A stretch of DNA of 64,000 bases from Paenibacillus sp. FSL H8-0079. GTDB lineage: Bacteria; Bacillota; Bacilli; Paenibacillales; Paenibacillaceae. The notes under the pieces were generated by a model that was not told the DNA's origin, did no database searches, and saw only the letters and a program-made list of their open reading frames with translations. The stretch covers positions 992,001 through 1,056,000 of the forward strand of contig NZ_CP150300.1 in assembly GCF_037991315.1 (NCBI RefSeq), in the 5' to 3' direction. Position 1 is the stretch's first letter, and every line of letters begins with the position of its first letter. Positions 54,168 to 61,845 of the stretch are shown piece by piece. The translations under genes and the position numbers were made by a program.

Positions 54168-54956
54168 TTAATGCGTCTCTTCATCCAGAAACGGTTTGTT
54201 CACCGCATAATACATAAAGCCCATCAGCAGCACACCGCCCACCAGATTGCCCAACGTCACGGGAACCAGGTTGTGAATCACACCTTCAAATGAGATTGTC
54301 CCCGGATGGTTCAGCACGAGTGCAATCGCGAACGTACACATATTGGCAATGCTGTGCTCATATCCCGAGATGAAGAAGCAGAACACAAAGAGCATCATGG
54401 CGAACATTTTGGCTCCATTCTCCTTCATGAACATCGGGACAAAGAACGCCATACATACGAGCCAGTTACACAGGATTCCCCGGAAAAAGAGCTGCATGGT
54501 CGGAACTTCCATCTTGTGCTCCACCACGCTTAACAGAAACCCATTCACCTGAGATGAGTCGAATAATCCCGTCAGGTAAATTAACAGGGCAAACACGGCT
54601 GCACCCATCAGGTTACCGCTATAACTCGCAATCCACAGCTTGATGACTTCAAACCAACGCAGCTTCTTGCGCAGCGCCGCATACGTGTAATAGAAGGTAT
54701 TTCCTGTGAACAGATCACCGCCACCATAGGCGATCAGGATGATAGCCGCACCAAACGTAATTGCTGCCATCGGATAGGTGAACGGGGACTGTTCCATATA
54801 AAAGAAGTTACCTGTCTTAAACGCCACGATGACGCCGAATCCGATAAACATACTGGCCAGCATGGAGCGTGCAAGGTATCTGATTAAGCTTTGTTTGTAA
54901 ATCTTGTGTTTCTTCAAAGCTAGTTGTTCCACATTGCGTAGAGCTTCCGTTTCCAT
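54168..54956 (-). CDS. formate/nitrite transporter family protein (NirC/YwcJ-like)
   Basis: The 262-aa membrane protein has six hydrophobic segments and FNT signatures: AYGGGDLFTGNTFYY in the second-helix/loop region and FISGYEHSIANM in the fifth. FNT channels conduct nitrite, formate or hydrosulfide. The ATG at 54956 follows GGAGGAG; the longer frame to 54992 reads through that site. With narK and nasBC about 15 kb away, nitrite is the favoured substrate, but this is inference. Confidence 0.88.
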   Translation of the reverse strand: METEALRNVEQLALKKHKIYKQSLIRYLARSMLASMFIGFGVIVAFKTGNFFYMEQSPFTYPMAAITFGAAIILIAYGGGDLFTGNTFYYTYAALRKKLRWFEVIKLWIASYSGNLMGAAVFALLIYLTGLFDSSQVNGFLLSVVEHKMEVPTMQLFFRGILCNWLVCMAFFVPMFMKENGAKMFAMMLFVFCFFISGYEHSIANMCTFAIALVLNHPGTISFEGVIHNLVPVTLGNLVGGVLLMGFMYYAVNKPFLDEETH

Positions 54957-55137
54957 AATTCTCCTCCAGTAGCATGATGTCTTGCTTACCATTATAACGA
55001 AATTATGGAAATTAGGGAGGGGGTAGCTTGGAATGCTGATTATTTAACCGGATATGGATACATACAGGATCTGAGAATCTCGATCTTTTGATCTTCTGTT
55101 CGTTCAAAATGATGCAGCTATTTTTTTGTGCGTGTCT

Positions 55138-55506
55138 TCAATTGGTGAGAGCATTTTCTATCCGTTTAATTTCGTGAATCTCTTCGGTTCCAGCTTCCAA
55201 AGCAGTTTCGTAGTATGAACATTTGTGCTCAAAGACTTCCATGGTTCTTTGTAGTTCCTCCATTTTTCCTTCCACAATAGCTTTTCGCTCCGTAAACATA
55301 ACGAAATTCTTAATGTCTTTAATAGTCATCCCAGTGAGTTTCAGACATTGAATGATCTTCAGAAAGTCAATGTTGGAGTCTTTGAACAAGCGTGTTCCGC
55401 TCGTGGTACGTTCTACAAAAGGCATGAGTCCTTCCTTGTCGTAGTAACGCAATGTATATACCGTGAGGTCTAATTTTTTAGCAACTTCACTGATTGAATA
55501 TGTCAT
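55138..55506 (-). CDS. MerR-family regulator (AdhR-like)
   Basis: The 122-aa protein has the N-terminal MerR helix-turn-helix (YSISEVAKKLDLTVYTLRYYDKEGLMPFVERTTSGTRLFKDSNIDFLKIIQCLKLTGMTIKDIKNFV) and a C-terminal dimerisation coiled coil, with no metal-binding Cys pair. This matches aldehyde-responsive AdhR-type regulators. The start is ATG 55506 or TTG 55512, with AAAGGA upstream. It is divergent from the stub of an alcohol dehydrogenase, its expected target. Confidence 0.87.
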   Translation of the reverse strand: MTYSISEVAKKLDLTVYTLRYYDKEGLMPFVERTTSGTRLFKDSNIDFLKIIQCLKLTGMTIKDIKNFVMFTERKAIVEGKMEELQRTMEVFEHKCSYYETALEAGTEEIHEIKRIENALTN

Positions 55507-55537
55507 GTACAATGAATTCCTTTCTACTAGGAGTATA

Positions 55538-55560
55538 CTTGACCTGGAGTTAACTTGAGG
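55538..55560 (+). promoter_or_regulatory. MerR-type operator beside the deleted dehydrogenase
   Basis: CTTGACCTGGAGTTAACTTG and the bases after it resemble the dyad recognised by AdhR/NmlR-type MerR proteins (TTGAC-x-TNGAGTTNACTC). It lies 32 bp upstream of the regulator start and immediately before the dehydrogenase fragment, consistent with a formerly shared control region. Confidence 0.55.
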
Positions 55561-55624
55561 GTTTCGGTTGAATTATCCATTCGTTCCTGGACACGAGATT
55601 GCCGGGATTGTAACGGATGTATGA
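55559..55624 (+). pseudogene. fragment of a zinc-type alcohol dehydrogenase
   Basis: The frame reads NYPFVPGHEIAGIVTDV and then a stop. PFVPGHEIxGIV is the hallmark of zinc-dependent medium-chain alcohol dehydrogenases (the GHE zinc site), normally near residue 60. Both the preceding N-terminus and everything after are absent. It is therefore an internal remnant of about 20 codons left by deletion, placed just where the MerR regulator's target gene should be. Confidence 0.7.
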
Positions 55625-55850
55625 ACCCTTCTGGGGTGGAAGATGATAACTGGTTAATAAAAAACGAAGAAGCCCATAAAACGAATGATTGCAGATGCAT
55701 TCAAGGGTATTCCCGCAAAGAAACTTTTTGTCATTTCGACGTGATTTTAGCAGCAGTACTTTTCCACGCAAATTACTGAAAAGCATCGAAGACATACACT
55801 AGAAATTATAGGATTATTCAACAGAGCGATATAGAATTTTAAGTGGTCAA

Positions 55851-55900
55851 TTAAAAAAGCAGTTGACTATGAATAAATTCTAGTCAACTGCTTTTTTAAT
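55851..55900. terminator. bidirectional terminator at the end of the aldo/keto reductase gene
   Basis: AAAAAAGCAGTTGACT pairs with AGTCAACTGCTTTTTT perfectly around a 14-base loop. It has A/T tracts on both sides, so it works on either strand. It ends the minus-strand reductase gene. Confidence 0.9.
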
Positions 55901-55935
55901 TTATATTTAAATTTAGTATTCTATAAACAAAATTA

Positions 55936-56931
55936 TCAATCGCTTGTGAAGATCTCCATCATTGAGGCAGGATACCGACTACCTGCTGATCCGTGTGGGA
56001 GGATTTCTTTGATACGCTGAAGATCAGCTTCTGTAAGATTGACGTTAGCAGCAGCAACGTTTTGCTCAACCCGCTTAGCACTTCGCGTACCCGGAATCGG
56101 GACAATATCTTCTCCCTGGGCGAGAAGCCAAGCTAGTGCCAATTCGGCTACAGAAATACCCTTGTTAGAGGCCAGTTCATTAAGTTGTTCCGTTGCTCGT
56201 AGATTATAGATATAGTTTTCACCTTGCCAACGCTCGTCATGACGACGCATATCGTCTTCGGCGTACTCTTGAGCCGGTTTAACAGCACCTGTTAGGAACC
56301 CTCTGCCTAAAGGAGAGTAAGGCACTAAACCTATACCCAGTTCATTCAAAGTCGTGCGTATATCGTTTTCCTCAATCTCACGCTCGAATATGGAGTATTC
56401 AGTCTGAAGCATAGAAACTGGGGTAACCGCATGAGCTTTACGAATCGTTTTTGAACCCGTGTTACTCAAACCGAAATATTTAACTTTACCTTCTTGAATA
56501 AGCTCTCCAACGACTCCAGCTACTTCCTCGATAGGAACATCGGGATCTGGGATATGCTGATAGAAAACATCAATGTAATCCGTTTGCAGATAGCGAAGGC
56601 TGTTTTCTGCTACTTTACGAATATTTTCTGGACGGCTATTAAAACGTGCTCCGAGTGGTTCGGCTGTCATGTCAAATCCAAATTTGGTAGCTAGTACTAC
56701 CTTGTCACGAAAATCCTTTACAGCTTTACCCAGCAACTGTTCATTGTGACCAGTTCCATATCCGTATAATTCTGCTGTATCAAAGAAATTAACTCCAAGC
56801 TCATAAGCTCGACGAATAGTTGCTATTGCTTCATCTTCATTGGAAGGACCGTATGCCATTGACATCCCCATAGTACCCAAACCAATAGAAGAGACTTTTA
56901 AACCTTGTTGACCAAGACTTCGAGTTTGCAT
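55936..56931 (-). CDS. aldo/keto reductase
   Basis: The 331-aa NADPH-dependent oxidoreductase has motifs IGLGTMGMSMAYGP, NFFDTAELYGYGTGHNEQLLGKAV (catalytic Asp and Tyr), VLATKFGF (Lys), YIDVFYQHIPDP (His) and the cofactor-binding end IPGTRSAKRVEQN. It resembles YakC/AKR13-type reductases of small carbonyls. The ATG follows AAGGAGGAAC. It is divergent from a TetR regulator 247 bp away, the probable controller. Confidence 0.92.
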   Translation of the reverse strand: MQTRSLGQQGLKVSSIGLGTMGMSMAYGPSNEDEAIATIRRAYELGVNFFDTAELYGYGTGHNEQLLGKAVKDFRDKVVLATKFGFDMTAEPLGARFNSRPENIRKVAENSLRYLQTDYIDVFYQHIPDPDVPIEEVAGVVGELIQEGKVKYFGLSNTGSKTIRKAHAVTPVSMLQTEYSIFEREIEENDIRTTLNELGIGLVPYSPLGRGFLTGAVKPAQEYAEDDMRRHDERWQGENYIYNLRATEQLNELASNKGISVAELALAWLLAQGEDIVPIPGTRSAKRVEQNVAAANVNLTEADLQRIKEILPHGSAGSRYPASMMEIFTSD

Positions 56932-57178
56932 TTTTGTTCCTCCTTAAATAGTGAAAATTAAAATGTTATCACCTAAGTGTTTAAAGGCTAATTAAAAAAG
57001 GTATCCAATCTTAGTTCGTTCAATATGAATTTTCATCTCTGTTATTCATAGGAACAAAAACATAATATCATGAGAAGGTGAATAAAGTAAACAAAAAGAA
57101 TATAAAGTGTCTATTTAGTATAATTTGTTTAAAATGATGATTATGAGATATAATATAAGGTAATTAGGGGGCGCTTAG

Positions 57179-57838
57179 ATGGAACGGCAGAATGAAAAAC
57201 AACATAATATGAGGATAACTCTTACTAGCAGATTGTTAACGTACGTTAAAAAAAATGGATTTCAAAGTCTAAAGATGGATGAAATCGCAAAAATCATGGA
57301 TATAAGTAGGGCCACTTTATATAAATATTTCTCTACCAAAGAAGATATCATAACGTTTATTGTGAGTATTTGTGTAGAATATATCTACGAAATTATTGAA
57401 GATTCGGACTCTGACCAAGTAATTGTTCAGCGATTTCAGCAAACATTTGAACAAACAATCTTATTAAAAGAGTTCTTCACAGATATTTTCCTAAGGGATC
57501 TTGAAAGTAGTTATCCTGAGAATTATGAGCGACTAGAAGTAGCTATGAAGCAACGAGAAGATCAGGAATTGGCTTTTTATGATGAAGGAATAAAAGAGGG
57601 TTATTTCAATAAGATTGATGGTAGGCTTATCGTTATGCAAGATGAGATTCTAAGTAATGTTTTAGATGTAAAGTACTTGATGGAGAACCATTTGACCGTG
57701 TATCAAGTGCTATTTGACTATTACAATCTAAAGAAATTCCAGTTGTTTAAACCTGATAAAATTATAATGATAGATGATAACTTGATGATTCCTAGAATTG
57801 AGTATATGGCACAAAAAATCTCAAAAAACTTATATTAA
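57179..57838 (+). CDS. TetR-family regulator
   Basis: The 219-aa protein has an N-terminal TetR helix-turn-helix (TSRLLTYVKKNGFQSLKMDEIAKIMDISRATLYKYFSTKEDIITFIV) and a divergent helical ligand-binding C-terminus. An AGGGGG site precedes the ATG. Codon use is AT-rich compared with genes to the left. It probably represses the divergent aldo/keto reductase; no clear operator palindrome was found in the shared 247-bp region. Confidence 0.88.
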   Translation: MERQNEKQHNMRITLTSRLLTYVKKNGFQSLKMDEIAKIMDISRATLYKYFSTKEDIITFIVSICVEYIYEIIEDSDSDQVIVQRFQQTFEQTILLKEFFTDIFLRDLESSYPENYERLEVAMKQREDQELAFYDEGIKEGYFNKIDGRLIVMQDEILSNVLDVKYLMENHLTVYQVLFDYYNLKKFQLFKPDKIIMIDDNLMIPRIEYMAQKISKNLY

Positions 57839-58045
57839 ACTTAGCAATTTAGAATAATTTGAGCATCATATGACGGATTTTCCATGATACATTATAAGCA
57901 TAGAAAATGGCGCGAATGAAACGCACGGCGGCACACGACCAAGGGCGTTCCTATTCTCGCCTTTTCTTCTATTACATGAATAAGTTGATTAGATCAATAA
58001 TCAGTTTCATTTCTTTTAAATAAAGTGCGTTTAAGACTAGAACGT

Positions 58046-58103
58046 AAAACAGACGAATACGAGGGAATCTCATTACAGGAGATCACTCGTATTCGTCTGT
58101 TTT
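58046..58103. terminator. perfect 18-bp bidirectional hairpin
   Basis: AAAACAGACGAATACGAG (58046-58063) is exactly complementary to 58086-58103 around a 22-base loop. A and T tracts at the ends allow termination in both directions. It overlaps the stop codon of the minus-strand TetR remnant. Confidence 0.85.
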
Positions 58104-58490
58104 AGCGAGCATACTTATTTATTATCATATGTGCAGCCTCGTCCGCTATTTGAAAAGCCTGCTCTCGGGAGATACTGAAATCAAGCAGCAACATTTTGGG
58201 CCATAGCACCTGCCCGGCAATTACACTCATAAATTCGTTAGCCGTTTTTGCCGCATCCGGCAGGTTTATATTACCCAATTGAACTTCATCACATAAATAT
58301 TGCGTCAATTTCTGCTGAACAGCACCTTCACTCAATTCAATAATGAAAAAGACTGAGCTCGGGGAACTGCTTGGCCTCTGCAATGACGACCCGAAACAAA
58401 GGAGCCATTCCATCACGAGTCAGCACGCATGCGTAATCTCGTCCGATTTTAATAATCCTTGCAAGGGAGACCTGGAGCCAGAAAACAAGA
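58102..58490 (-). pseudogene. TetR-family regulator, N-terminally truncated and frameshifted
   Basis: Two frames join to one TetR C-terminal domain. Upstream reads LARIIKIGRDYACVLTRDG then MAPLFRVVIAEAKQFPELS. The frame then shifts at the run CTTTTTC (near 58350) to IIELSEGAVQQKLTQYL, ANEFMSVIAGQVLWPKMLL and FQIADEAAHMIINKYAR. The DNA-binding N-terminus is missing, so it cannot function as a repressor. It is a decayed gene in the accessory right-hand region. Confidence 0.7.
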
Positions 58491-58610
58491 CAGCCACTTT
58501 GACTACCTAATATCTATAATATAGAATGAAATAATACGGAAGCTACCGGTAAATGCCCTACTATTTGGTAGGGTATTTTAAATTAAGTTCTCTGAAAAGG
58601 AGTGAATTTA

Positions 58611-59456
58611 TTGAGTGAACTGACCAATAAAATTATTCAAGATATAAAAAAAACGGGATTTCCATTTGAATTAAAAGCAGCAGAAATCATTAAGAAATGT
58701 GATTGGACGTTGTCTTATAACAATTTTTACATTGATAAAGATGAGAACAAAGGTAGGGAAATTGACTTAATAGCGGAATGTACTGTTGCGACTGAGGATT
58801 TTAATTCAACGCATTTCGTAGAAACTAGTATGATTTTTCCTATAGAGCTGAAACAAGCTAATCAGCACCCATGGATCTTTTTCACAACAGAACAAAATGT
58901 ATATGAAAAATTTCATGATTTTTATTCAATTATTAAACATGAATCTGGATTTAATAGTTCGCATGGTAATCGTATTAGATTTATCCAGGAAATAACTAAT
59001 TATCAAGGACGTTTGGCGAGATCTTTCTACGAGGCATTTACTAGAAATGCTGGGAGGGATGACATATTCAAAGCTCTGACGGGGGTGGTGAAAGCACTCG
59101 AACATCTTTATGAAAGTAGTTATTTAAGACCTAGAGAAGGTTCGGGAGATATTAATGATATTGAAGATGATGATCCATTTTATTCTCATTTTTTACAATT
59201 ATACGAGCCAGTAATTATTTTTAGAGGTGAATTATTTGAGGCACGGGTAGATGAGGAGGATGTCATAGTTAAAGATACAGATTATGTACTTGTGTCGTTT
59301 AACTACATATCACCCTATTACAATAGAGAGTCTAGTTACTTAGTTCATATTGTAAAAGAAGAGTATGTAGAAGAATTTTTCAGAGAGAAGAAAAATGGGT
59401 TACATAAGTTGCATGCAATGTTAACAGATTCAGAATATGAAGTGGTAAGTTTATGA
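58611..59456 (+). CDS. orphan PD-(D/E)XK nuclease-like protein of unknown function
   Basis: The 281-aa protein opens with a nuclease-like core: FELKAAEIIKKCDWTLSYNNFYID, then KGREIDLIAEC, and after about 25 residues FPIELKQANQHPWIFF. Glu, Asp in EIDLIA and E-x-K in IELKQ reproduce the order of the PD-(D/E)XK restriction-endonuclease fold. The rest is helical and unrecognised. TTG at 58611 is chosen (AAAGGAG 8 bases upstream); GTG at 58602 overlaps that site. It has no methylase partner and strongly AT-rich codons. It may be an antiviral or mobile-element nuclease, by inference only. Confidence 0.6.
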   Translation: MSELTNKIIQDIKKTGFPFELKAAEIIKKCDWTLSYNNFYIDKDENKGREIDLIAECTVATEDFNSTHFVETSMIFPIELKQANQHPWIFFTTEQNVYEKFHDFYSIIKHESGFNSSHGNRIRFIQEITNYQGRLARSFYEAFTRNAGRDDIFKALTGVVKALEHLYESSYLRPREGSGDINDIEDDDPFYSHFLQLYEPVIIFRGELFEARVDEEDVIVKDTDYVLVSFNYISPYYNRESSYLVHIVKEEYVEEFFREKKNGLHKLHAMLTDSEYEVVSL

Positions 59457-59560
59457 TCTCTATACGTAAGGATCGATGTGCGATTCACGACTTTATTGTA
59501 GAAACAGAAGTGGTTTGGGATTAACCAAGAATTGTCGAGGGACAAGAACATAATCCCATT

Positions 59561-59587
59561 AAAGTCGCTATTTTAGTGGCTTTTTTA
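59561..59587 (+). terminator. terminator after the nuclease-like gene
   Basis: GTCGCTA pairs with TAGTGGC (two G-U pairs) around TTT, then TTTTTT. Confidence 0.8.
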
Positions 59588-59591
59588 TTTT

Positions 59592-59639
59592 ATCAGTACA
59601 AGTTCGTGTCCAGAGACAAGGACACGAACTTGTACTGAT
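59592..59639. repeat. perfect 20-bp inverted repeat
   Basis: ATCAGTACAAGTTCGTGTCC at 59592-59611 is exactly complementary to 59620-59639 around the 8-base loop AGAGACAA. It has no U tract and lies directly behind a normal terminator. It may be a mobile-element relic, a recombination site or a protein-binding hairpin. Confidence 0.75.
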
Positions 59640-59768
59640 TGCCGAAATTACGTAAGAGGATTTATTCATTAAATGACACTCCTATGGCAAAGTTAAATTG
59701 AATGTGAACTTGGTGCTTACGGAACATATGCACGTCGACATAACTGATTTTCTCATGTTTTAATCAAG

Positions 59769-59785
59769 GTTGACATTCAGTCAAC
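59769..59785 (+). promoter_or_regulatory. MarR-type operator upstream of marR
   Basis: GTTGAC-ATTCA-GTCAAC is a perfect 6-bp dyad 36 bp upstream of the MarR start codon and contains a TTGACA-like hexamer. Autoregulation by MarR is the simplest reading. Confidence 0.55.
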
Positions 59786-59821
59786 AAATGTTACAAAATA
59801 AAGTTTAGGGAGGTTAAATAA

Positions 59822-60265
59822 ATGGATGATAAAATGAATGATCAAGGTGGTACCTTTTTTTCGATTAAACGGATTTCTCGTGACTTAACACACCTCACCA
59901 ACCAAATATGCGCTAAATTAGAAGACGGACTCTCTTCTGCCCAGATAGATGTATTACGCTGTTTATGGAAAACAGGAGATGGACTTACTCAAAAAGAGAT
60001 ATTGGAGAAGTTAAATATCCGTCCTGCATCGTTATCAAATCTTATTGACTGCTTGGTTGCAGGGGGTTGGGTGATCCGGAAGGTTGATTCAAAAGATGCA
60101 CGTGTGAAAAGAATATTTCTTACAGAGACAGGTAAAGCGCAAGAAGAAAAGAATTTGCATACAATTGATGTTATTGAACAGAAAATGCAAGAAGGATTTA
60201 CGAATGAAGAAATATCCTTAATGCGAGTCTGGCTACAACGCATGGAAAAAAATATTAAAAGATAA
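59822..60265 (+). CDS. MarR-family regulator
   Basis: A 147-aa winged-helix protein (GLSSAQIDVLRCLWKTGDGLTQKEILEKLNIRPASLSNLIDCLVAGGWVIRKVDSKDARVKRIFLTETGKAQ) typical of MarR/SlyA dimers. GGGAGG precedes the ATG. It stands 355 bp upstream of an MFS efflux gene and an LLM flavin monooxygenase gene in the same direction. Paired palindromes in the gap suggest that it controls them. Confidence 0.9.
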   Translation: MDDKMNDQGGTFFSIKRISRDLTHLTNQICAKLEDGLSSAQIDVLRCLWKTGDGLTQKEILEKLNIRPASLSNLIDCLVAGGWVIRKVDSKDARVKRIFLTETGKAQEEKNLHTIDVIEQKMQEGFTNEEISLMRVWLQRMEKNIKR

Positions 60266-60269
60266 TTTC

Positions 60270-60408
60270 TTGACAGAACTCTTTAACACGTCTTATTATT
60301 TAGTTTACCTAAATAAATATTATTGTAGGATGAATTGAGGTGAATATGTTAATTATATTGAAAATAATGAGAAGACACTCTGTTTATATATTTAGTAATA
60401 CTAAATAT
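60270..60408 (+). promoter_or_regulatory. promoter and two matching operators ahead of the MFS gene
   Basis: TTGACA (60270-60275) with TTATTA 17 bp later is followed by two palindromes of identical form TATTTAG-N5-CTAAATA: 60296-60316 (spacer TTTAC) and 60388-60408 (spacer TAATA). The first overlaps the start-site region. The rest of the 355-bp gap (60266-60620) shows no gene. They are candidate binding sites for the upstream MarR protein or another repressor. Confidence 0.6.
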
Positions 60409-60620
60409 TAGTTTAAGCTGTAGCATTGGATAGCTAAGCAGTTACGAGTATCACTGGAGTAACAAAGCGCCCAATCATCTTGAAAGAAGCATACTACCCT
60501 TTTCACTAGAGTATTTAAAGTGTGTTTAATTTTTTGGAATGAGATGAAGATTCAAGTAATCATATTTCAGCTCAATATTTTCAGAATTACAAATTATCGA
60601 TTACAAGGTGGATTAATAAA

Positions 60621-61799
60621 ATGAGTAAAACTTGGAAACTACAGATATACTTGCTGACCCTAATCAGCCTTTTAGTCGGCACTTCGCAAAATGTCTTTGT
60701 GGGCATTTTGGACAAAGTTGCTGATTATGCTGGTGTAACCGTCTCTGCTGCTGGTCAGCTTGTTACCCTATTTGCATTAGCCAATGCAATAGGCACGCCT
60801 ATCATTATTTTAGCAACAGCGAAGTTAGATCAGCGTAAACAGTTGATATTGGCTCTCTCTTTAACTGTTCTAGGAAGTGCTATGACGGTCATTTTTTCTG
60901 GTTTCGGATTTTTGATGCTGTCACGCATTGTACTCGGAGTTGGAATGGGAGTCTTTATTGTCACTGCCTTCTCCCTCGCAGCAAAATTATCACCACGAGG
61001 TCATCAGGCGAGTGCCCTGGCTACTGTGACAATGGGATTTAGTGCTTCTCTTGTCATTGGAGTCCCCATAGGCCGTTTCATTGCTGCATCATTCGATTGG
61101 AAGGTAATTTATTGGGGCATCGGTCTCTTATGTCTCCTAGCAATTTTTGCTGTCGCTAGAATGATTCCTGCAACAAAAAACGAAGCGCCAGTTCCTCTTA
61201 GCAAACAACTCGCACTTTTGAAGAATTCAAAGATTACTTTCTCTCTCTGCGTGACATTCTTTTTATTTATTGGTTACGCGGTATTTTATACGTATATTAC
61301 ACCTTTCCTGAATACCGTCTCACCGATGAGCGAACGAGCATTAAGCCTTACTCTACTTGTTCTCGGGATTGCAACATTAATTGGTTCCAAGCTCGGTGGA
61401 TTTATGACGGACCGTTTAGGCTTCGCCCGTACACTATTTTTCGGTATGTCTGTTAATGCTCTTGCTCTTATAATGCTCTCTACCATAGCAGGGTCGTATA
61501 TTGTCACTTTTGTTTTGCTTATGGTTTGGGCGATTGCTGCTTGGACATCAGGGCCAACCCTGCAGTACAACCTCGTCTCCATCGCTCCAGAGGCGTCCGG
61601 AATTATTCTTAGTTTAAACAGCTCCGTCTTGCAACTTGGGATGGCTACGGGTGCGGCTTTCGGAGGGCTGGTCACTGCCGGATTATCCATTCAATCAGTC
61701 AGTTTGGTAGCCGCTGCTTCAGTTGTCGTTGCAATTAGTATTTTTGCAATTTCATTCGCTTTGTTCCGTTCCAATGTCAAGACCAGATTAAACGGATAA
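60621..61799 (+). CDS. MFS transporter (AraJ/drug-efflux type)
   Basis: The 392-aa protein has 12 predicted membrane segments. It has the DHA1-type motifs LFALANAIGTPIIILATAKLDQRKQLILALS (motif A region) and RIVLGVGMGVFIVTAFSLAAKLSP, with GFSASLVIGVPIGRFIAASFDWKVIYWGI (motif C region). It resembles AraJ/YbcL-like exporters of sugars or drugs. It starts at ATG after AAGGTGG and is followed 46 bp later by the monooxygenase gene. Substrate unknown. Confidence 0.9.
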   Translation: MSKTWKLQIYLLTLISLLVGTSQNVFVGILDKVADYAGVTVSAAGQLVTLFALANAIGTPIIILATAKLDQRKQLILALSLTVLGSAMTVIFSGFGFLMLSRIVLGVGMGVFIVTAFSLAAKLSPRGHQASALATVTMGFSASLVIGVPIGRFIAASFDWKVIYWGIGLLCLLAIFAVARMIPATKNEAPVPLSKQLALLKNSKITFSLCVTFFLFIGYAVFYTYITPFLNTVSPMSERALSLTLLVLGIATLIGSKLGGFMTDRLGFARTLFFGMSVNALALIMLSTIAGSYIVTFVLLMVWAIAAWTSGPTLQYNLVSIAPEASGIILSLNSSVLQLGMATGAAFGGLVTAGLSIQSVSLVAAASVVVAISIFAISFALFRSNVKTRLNG

Positions 61800-61845
61800 T
61801 ACGCATGTTTCAACAAACAAGTTAAAATGAAAGGGGAAGATATAC

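Noticed and set aside
57905..58022. Small GC-rich plus-strand frame in the AT-rich intergenic region after the TetR gene
   Set aside because: No ribosome-binding site and no recognisable product.
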